Source: Aureimonas ureilytica
GTDB lineage: Bacteria > Pseudomonadota > Alphaproteobacteria > Rhizobiales > Rhizobiaceae
Reading direction: 5' to 3'
DNA: 36,632 bases
Assembly: GCF_001475935.1 (NCBI RefSeq)
Contig: NZ_LDQA01000005.1
Span: 1-36,632 of the forward strand
Shown: one piece after another, positions 32,304-36,632 of the stretch
Layout: each line of letters starts with the position of its first letter
Numbering within the stretch: the first letter of the stretch is position 1
Made by a program: the position numbers and the translations under genes
Notes under the pieces: generated by a model
What the model was told of the DNA's origin: nothing
What the model saw: the letters and a program-made list of their open reading frames with translations, nothing else
Databases searched by the model: none

Positions 32304-33431
32304 TCAGGAGGCGAAGATTTCGTTCACGGTTTCGACGATATCGTCCTCGTGTTCGAGGTAGCTCTTCCAATCCGGCATGAAGAGCCCGTCCAGCGCGTTG
32401 GCGGTGTTCTCGACGCCCTGGCTCAGCAAGCCGGCGGGGAGCTTGGCGTCACGATTGGTCGGGCGGTAGAAGAAGACCTCGCCGACGGCGGTCTGATAGG
32501 CCGGGTCCAGCGTGCGATCCACGAGGGCGAGCGCCAGCTTCTTCTGCATGGGTTCGAGATACCGGCTGACGGTCTTGGTCTGCGTCAGGATGGATTTGGG
32601 ATTGTCCCAGATCCAGGCATCCACCGGCACGCCCTTGGCCTTCTGGAGATAGACCTCGCCGTCGTTCTGCACGGCGATCTCGACCTCGCCGCGCTCCACC
32701 AGCGCCTGCATGTTGCCGGTGAAGTCGGAAATCTTCATCGGCATGGCGGCGCGCATGGCCTCATAGCCGGCGTCGAGATCGTATTGATCCTTGCCGAAGT
32801 TCATCGCGCTGGCGATGAAGAAGTCCATCTGGAGCGTGTTGGTGGTCACATAGGTGCCGCGCTTGCCGGCATAGCGCTCGGCCCAGAAATCCTTGAAGCT
32901 GGTGGGCGGGGCGAGGCCCGTGTCGGTGCGGTAGACCCAGCAATAGCGCGAGAAGGCCCAGGTGACGCCCAGCCCGTTGGCGGTCGCGAAGGGCCAGACA
33001 CCCTTGGCGTTCGGCATGTTCGCCAGAAGCTCGTCCTGCGGCAGGAAATAGTCGCCCGCGCCCGCCGTCTTGAACATTTCCGGCAGGTTCCAGTTCGTCA
33101 CGGCATAGGCCGGGTTCTTCGGCCCGCCCGCCACGAATTTCGGAAACCAGGGGAATGAGCTGTCGTATTCGATACGGCAGTTGAAGTCCTTCTCGAACTT
33201 GTCGAGCAGGAGCTTGCGCTGCGTTTCCTGCCAGAATCCACCCCATTCGGCGATCCGCAGGGTCGCGCCGCCGGCATCGAAGACCTGACCGTCATAGGTC
33301 ACGTCCTGCGAGAAGGCGTGATTGATCGAAAAGAGATTGGCGCTCGACGCAACGAGGCCGAAAGCAGCCCCTGCCTTGAGGATCTGCCGGCGGTTCGGGC
33401 GGGGAGAGTTCATGTCATGCGTATCGGTCAT
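32304..33431 (-). CDS. Polyamine-type ABC transporter substrate-binding protein (PotD-like)
   Basis: 375 residues. The N-terminus carries a Tat-type signal (N-R-R-Q-I-L-K-A-G-A-A-F-G-L, then a hydrophobic run ending in H-A-F-S-Q). The SBP_bac_8/PotD fold follows, with L-R-I-A-E-W-G-G-F-W, E-K-D-F-N-C-R-I-E-Y-D, and W-A-F-S-R-Y-C-W-V-Y-R near the hinge. Tat export would mean the protein folds in the cytoplasm first. GGAG lies before the start at 33431; M7 (33413) is an alternative. It binds the compound to be degraded by the operon; PotD-like proteins bind many cationic or carboxylate solutes besides polyamines. Confidence 0.92.
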   Translation of the reverse strand: MTDTHDMNSPRPNRRQILKAGAAFGLVASSANLFSINHAFSQDVTYDGQVFDAGGATLRIAEWGGFWQETQRKLLLDKFEKDFNCRIEYDSSFPWFPKFVAGGPKNPAYAVTNWNLPEMFKTAGAGDYFLPQDELLANMPNAKGVWPFATANGLGVTWAFSRYCWVYRTDTGLAPPTSFKDFWAERYAGKRGTYVTTNTLQMDFFIASAMNFGKDQYDLDAGYEAMRAAMPMKISDFTGNMQALVERGEVEIAVQNDGEVYLQKAKGVPVDAWIWDNPKSILTQTKTVSRYLEPMQKKLALALVDRTLDPAYQTAVGEVFFYRPTNRDAKLPAGLLSQGVENTANALDGLFMPDWKSYLEHEDDIVETVNEIFAS

Positions 33432-33466
33432 GGCCTGTCTCCGGGAGGGGAAGAGGAAACTTGCGC

Positions 33467-34273
33467 TCAGCGCCCGCCGAACAGGCGGCGGAAATTGACG
33501 AGGCGCGAGGTGAGGATGGTGGAGGCGATCACCAGAAGGATCGCGAAGATGCCGGCTGCGGCCGCCGTCGGCTCGAAGCGGTAGCGCAGCGATGTGTAGA
33601 TCGCGATCGGCAGCGGCTGCGTGTCGGGCGAGGCGAGAAACAGCGTCACCTCGAACTGGCCGAAGGAGACGATGAAGGCGAAGAGCGCGCCCGCCGAAAT
33701 GCCCGGCCGGATGATCGGCAGCGTCACGGAGCGAAACGCGGCGAGGGGCGAGGCGCCGAGCGAGCGGGCCGCTTCTTCCAGCGAGCGGTTGAAATCCACC
33801 AGCGCGGCCGAGACGGTCGCGATCACGAGCGGCGTCGTGACGATGACATGGCCGATGAGCAGGCCCGTGAAGGAGCGGGCGAGGCCGATGCCGCTGGTCG
33901 AGAAGAAGACATAGAGCGCCAGGCCCAACACCACGCCCGGCAGAACCAGCGGCAGCACGAAGAGCGTGCGCAGGATAGGGCCGAGCGCGCTGGTGGTGCG
34001 CGTCAGCCAGAGCGCCGCCGCCGTGCCGATCAGCGTTGCGATCAGCGTGGTGACGAAGGCGAGCTTGAAGGAGAAGAGATAGGCCGGCACGAAGGTCGGC
34101 GAGGTCAGGAAGGCCCCGATCCAGCGCAGCGACAGGCCCTGCGGCGGGAAGGTCAGGTAGTCGCCCGCGTTCAAGCCCGTCAGCACGACGATCAGGACGG
34201 GTACGAGGAGAACAGCGAGCGCCAGGGCCGCGCCGATCTTGAAGGGAAGCGGGATCGTTTCGCCATCACGCAT
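33467..34273 (-). CDS. ABC transporter permease (PotC-like)
   Basis: 268 residues from the ATG at 34273, which overlaps the stop of the preceding permease (TGATG); the frame is open upstream but that part is out-of-frame noise. About six membrane helices are seen, with the EAA loop EEAARSLGASPLAAFRSVTL-P that docks on the ATPase. It forms the importer channel with the partner permease. Confidence 0.93.
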   Translation of the reverse strand: MRDGETIPLPFKIGAALALAVLLVPVLIVVLTGLNAGDYLTFPPQGLSLRWIGAFLTSPTFVPAYLFSFKLAFVTTLIATLIGTAAALWLTRTTSALGPILRTLFVLPLVLPGVVLGLALYVFFSTSGIGLARSFTGLLIGHVIVTTPLVIATVSAALVDFNRSLEEAARSLGASPLAAFRSVTLPIIRPGISAGALFAFIVSFGQFEVTLFLASPDTQPLPIAIYTSLRYRFEPTAAAAGIFAILLVIASTILTSRLVNFRRLFGGR

Positions 34274-35208
34274 CAGGCGCGCCCTCCGGCGGTGAGCCGC
34301 GCGGCGGCCTGATAGAGAATGACGGCCAGAAGGCTGGTCAGGAACAGGATGGCGGCGATGGCCGCGCCGAACTGCCAGCGACCGGCTTCGGCGATCTGCT
34401 GATAGATGTGAATGGGCAGCGTCACGACCTTCCAGCCGCCCATCAGCGCCGGCACGACATAGGAGGAGATGGCGAGCGCGAAGACCAGAAGCGAGCCCGA
34501 CAGGATGCCCGGCATGGACAGCGGCAGCACGACGGCCCGAAAGGCCGCCCAGCGCGAGGCGCCGAGCGAGCGCGCCGCTTCCTCGAAGGAGGGCGGGATC
34601 GACTTGATCACCCCGATCAGCGAGATCACCATGAAGGGCAGCGTCACCTGCACCAGCCCGACCACGACGCCGAACAGATTGTACATGAGCGGCAGCGGGC
34701 CGGACACGAGGCCGGAGGCGACGAGCGCGCCGTTGATCAGACCGTTGTCGCCGAGCAGCACCATCAGCCCGTAGAGCCGGATCACCATGTCGAGCTGCAT
34801 CGAGGACAGGACGAGGATCATCAGAACCGCGTTGCGGCCGGGATGCTGCGTCTTGGCGATGACGTAGGCGAGCGGATAGCCGAGCGCGAGGCATAGGAGC
34901 GAGACGATGACGCCGATGCCGACCGAGCGGCCGATGGCCTCGTAATAGATCGAACGGGTGAAAATGCGGGCGTAATTGTCGAGCGTCAGCGCCGGAACGA
35001 AGGCGACCGAGCCCGACACGCTCTTGTTGAAGGAAATCGCAAAGAGCGAGGCCGTCGGCAGAATGAAGAAGACCAGAAAGAACAACGTCGCGGGAACCGC
35101 CAGAAGCCAAAGCGCAAGACGCGGGGCTCGGCGTCGGCTTGTGCCGGGTAAGACGGCTCCAGGCCCCGCCGTCTCCGATTGATGCGTGAGAGTCTGCGTT
35201 CGGTTCAT
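34273..35208 (-). CDS. ABC transporter permease (PotB-like)
   Basis: 311 residues with a 30-residue cytoplasmic N-terminus and six membrane helices (for example LALWLLAVPATLFFLVFFIL). The EAA loop E-E-A-A-R-S-L-G-A-S-R-W-A-A-F-R matches the same motif in the next gene. It lies 22 bases after the racemase stop and is translationally coupled to the PotC-like gene. Confidence 0.93.
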   Translation of the reverse strand: MNRTQTLTHQSETAGPGAVLPGTSRRRAPRLALWLLAVPATLFFLVFFILPTASLFAISFNKSVSGSVAFVPALTLDNYARIFTRSIYYEAIGRSVGIGVIVSLLCLALGYPLAYVIAKTQHPGRNAVLMILVLSSMQLDMVIRLYGLMVLLGDNGLINGALVASGLVSGPLPLMYNLFGVVVGLVQVTLPFMVISLIGVIKSIPPSFEEAARSLGASRWAAFRAVVLPLSMPGILSGSLLVFALAISSYVVPALMGGWKVVTLPIHIYQQIAEAGRWQFGAAIAAILFLTSLLAVILYQAAARLTAGGRA

Positions 35209-35230
35209 GTCGCGCGCCCCCTGACCCCGC

Positions 35231-36001
35231 TCATTGCGCCGCTGCGGCCAAGCTGGCGCGAAGCGCTTCGAAGCCCGCGACGTCCTTCTCGGGCGGTGGG
35301 GGATAGGTCAGCGCGCTGTGGGTCAGGTTTGAGCGCGCGAGGGCGGCCGCGATATGGACCGCATTGGGGATCGGGTCGATGACGGGAATGTCGATCCCCC
35401 CGGCGAGGAGCCCCGCGCGCACCGCGCCGGCGCAGCCGAGCAACCCCGTGCATCCGAAGATCACGGCTTCCGCACCATCCTTCTCCACCGCGAGCCGCGC
35501 TTGTTCCACGAGGAGACGCTGCGTGGCGTCGAGATCGTCTTCCAAGGCGAGGACCGGGATATCGACGGAGCGCACCGATGCCATGCGCGACGCCAGGCCA
35601 TGGAGCGCGGCGGCGTTTTCGAACTGTGCGCGCAAGCGGCGCATCACCGTGACGACCGAGAAGCGATGGCCGAGCATCGCGGCAACATGCATGGCCGCCT
35701 GAGACGGCCCGATCACCGGAATGCGCACCATTTCGCGCGCGGCGCGCAAGGCCGGGTCGGCCATGCAGTCGATCACCACGGCGTCGACACCCTCGCGTTC
35801 CGCCTCCACGATCCGGCGGATCGTGTCGGGCGCACAGATGGCGGTCTCGAATTCGCTCTCGATCGACGCCGGCCCCTCTTCGATCTGCGAGCCGCTGACC
35901 TTCAGGCCCAGGCCACCGAGCGCTTCCAGCACGGCGGGCGGACGGAAGTTGCGGGCCGTGATGGGGGAGACGATACGGACATGAATGGGCCGATCGATCA
36001 T
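35231..36001 (-). CDS. Asp/Glu/hydantoin racemase-family protein
   Basis: 256 residues with the two catalytic cysteines of the family: Cys79 (V-V-I-D-C-M-A-D-P) and Cys184 (V-I-F-G-C-T-G-L-L-G-C). These act as acid and base on the two faces of the alpha carbon. S-P-I-T near the start and I-P-V-I-G-P-S fit hydantoin racemase best. It is first in the operon with a perfect AGGAGG (36007-36012) before the ATG. Beside a HyuA-like gene, a role in racemising a hydantoin-type substrate is likely (inference); aspartate/glutamate-type or maleate-isomerase-type activity is an alternative. Confidence 0.88.
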   Translation of the reverse strand: MIDRPIHVRIVSPITARNFRPPAVLEALGGLGLKVSGSQIEEGPASIESEFETAICAPDTIRRIVEAEREGVDAVVIDCMADPALRAAREMVRIPVIGPSQAAMHVAAMLGHRFSVVTVMRRLRAQFENAAALHGLASRMASVRSVDIPVLALEDDLDATQRLLVEQARLAVEKDGAEAVIFGCTGLLGCAGAVRAGLLAGGIDIPVIDPIPNAVHIAAALARSNLTHSALTYPPPPEKDVAGFEALRASLAAAAQ

Positions 36002-36064
36002 GCAGGCCTCCTGTTCGATGCATCGATGTTGCGAGACTTGCGAGCGATCCGAAATGGGGTTGAG

Positions 36065-36125
36065 GGATAGGTTAGGACAAAATCGGGATAGGTTTAGGTT
36101 AGGTCAAACCATTCCCAACCTATCC
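36065..36125. promoter_or_regulatory. Operon promoter with three GGATAGGTT repeats
   Basis: GGATAGGTT occurs at 36065-36073 and 36086-36094, 21 bases apart (two helical turns), and inverted (AACCTATCC) at 36117-36125. On the minus strand TTGACC (36102-36107) and GATTTT (36079-36084) are spaced 17 bases, so one copy lies in the promoter spacer, one after the -10 box and one before the -35. This is a strong operator array for the hydantoin-type operon. Confidence 0.6.
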
Positions 36126-36242
36126 TGTGGGGTAGGTATTCAAGGGAAATCTGCCTGTGCCGCTCAAGGATCGAGCATGATGATCCCACATGTCCAATCG
36201 TTGGGCAGGCAGGTCTGTCGCCCTTGAAACCGAAGACGGCCA

Positions 36243-36333
36243 TGGAAGCTTGCTTTGGAAAGAGGGCTTTTCGTTCGATTAGTTCGCGAACTGCCAGGCT
36301 TTCCTGGAGGGCCTTCTGATCGCGCGCATCCAT
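36243..36333 (-). pseudogene. Possible SnoaL-like protein N-terminal remnant
   Basis: The minus strand from an ATG at 36333 reads M-D-A-R-D-Q-K-A-L-Q-E-S-L-A-V-R-E-L-I-E-R then departs. SnoaL/NTF2-like proteins often begin with a very similar helix (A-V-R-E-L-I-E-N-W-A-L). The similarity stops after about 25 residues, so this is a weak, degenerate remnant at best. I see nothing else in 36126-36459. Confidence 0.25.
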
Positions 36334-36459
36334 GCGGGGCTGATGCGTGAAAGGGAGCAGGGCTGGATCCTGAGGCGTCGACGAAGCCTGACGAATGCAC
36401 GCAAGCAGACAGCCCGTGAGACGTTGGGAAGGGGCAGTCGCGAAACTCTCCCATGACTA

Positions 36460-36632
36460 GGGCCTGTTAGCGTCTGAAGCCGACTCTATGTCGTTGGCTT
36501 TTCCGATGAGGAGAAGTGCGCAGATGCTGAGCGACGAGCAATGGTCTGATCTGGAACCACTGATCGAAGCGTGCCGCCCGCATGCGAAGGTTCCGAGACT
36601 CAGCTTCACACGTACCCTGTCGCCAATCCACA
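36460..36632 (+). mobile_element. Left end of an IS5-family element (cut by window end)
   Basis: AGGGCCTGTTAGCGTC at about 36459-36474 looks like the outer end of an IS5-type element, and a transposase gene starts about 60 bases later. The true terminal repeat cannot be confirmed because the other end is outside the window. Confidence 0.45.
36524..36632 (+). CDS. IS5-family transposase, N-terminal part (cut by window end)
   Basis: 36 codons up to the window end: M-L-S-D-E-Q-W-S-D-L then EPLIEACRPHAKVP and R-L-S-F-T-R-T-L-S-P-I-H. The opening M-L-S-D-E-Q-W-x-x-L-E-P-L-I-E-A-C-R-P matches DUF4096-type N-termini of IS5-family transposases. GAGGAGAAG lies before the start. Confidence 0.8.
   Translation, partial: MLSDEQWSDLEPLIEACRPHAKVPRLSFTRTLSPIH

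Noticed and set aside
31482-33158. 558-codon plus-strand frame opposite the transporter ATPase and binding protein
   Set aside because: Antisense shadow; both minus-strand genes have complete family motifs.
33467-35110. 547-codon minus-strand frame
   Set aside because: The PotC-like protein starts at 34273; the rest overlaps the PotB-like gene out of frame.
36065-36125. GGATAGGTT repeats as replication iterons
   Set aside because: Only three copies, one inverted, overlapping a promoter of a catabolic operon and far from any replication gene.
1-36632. CRISPR arrays, tRNA or rRNA genes
   Set aside because: No regularly spaced direct repeats and no recognisable structural RNA gene were seen on reading.

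Overview
The window is GC-rich bacterial DNA of alphaproteobacterial type, most likely from a plasmid or secondary replicon of a member of the Hyphomicrobiales (Rhizobiales). The evidence is a RepA/RepB partition pair of the repABC family, the coding style, tight 4-bp ATGA gene overlaps, and many catabolic ABC-transport operons separated by insertion-sequence remnants. The genus cannot be fixed from the sequence alone.

Layout. (1) 1-7,200 is the replicon backbone. It holds an IS110 transposase end, a LysR regulator divergent from a GNAT acetyltransferase operon with a perfect 18-bp palindrome between them, an XRE regulator, and repB and repA on the minus strand. No repC is present, but two diverged copies of what looks like the repB-repC intergenic (ctRNA) element lie at about 405-505 and 3824-3935. 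A chimeric IS5/IS3 remnant closes the region. (2) 7,247-11,300 is a small GntR regulon: an orphan amino-acid-type solute-binding protein, a D-2-hydroxyacid dehydrogenase, a PEP-mutase/isocitrate-lyase-family enzyme and a FadR-type GntR regulator. The same GTATAC-centred sequence sits inside both promoters. (3) 11,568-17,993 is a ribose/rhamnose-type sugar operon on the minus strand: isomerase, binding protein, double ATPase, permease, RpiR regulator, ribokinase-like kinase. An inverted repeat lies in its promoter. (4) 18,763-24,203 is a redox and sulfur region: katG, a secreted cupredoxin, a cytochrome b561, and a BigR-like persulfide-sensing repressor with two YeeE/YedE half-transporters and a decayed TauE/SafE gene. 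(5) 24,688-36,125 is one long minus-strand operon of nine genes. It encodes a hydantoin-racemase-like enzyme, a complete polyamine-type (Pot-like) ABC transporter, a HyuA-like hydantoinase/oxoprolinase subunit, two tandem DUF917 (S-methyl-thiohydantoin desulfurase-type) proteins and a MalT-like LuxR regulator. A repeat-rich promoter precedes it. (6) The window ends in the start of an IS5-family element.

How the parts work together. Most modules pair uptake with catabolic enzymes and a dedicated regulator. The most notable is the hydantoin/thiohydantoin-type operon: the importer, racemase and ring-acting enzymes are all present, but the usual HyuB partner is absent and paired DUF917 proteins stand in its place. 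The substrate cannot be read from the sequence. IS remnants (IS110, IS3, IS5 at three places, IS6) lie at several module borders and suggest the region was assembled piecewise.
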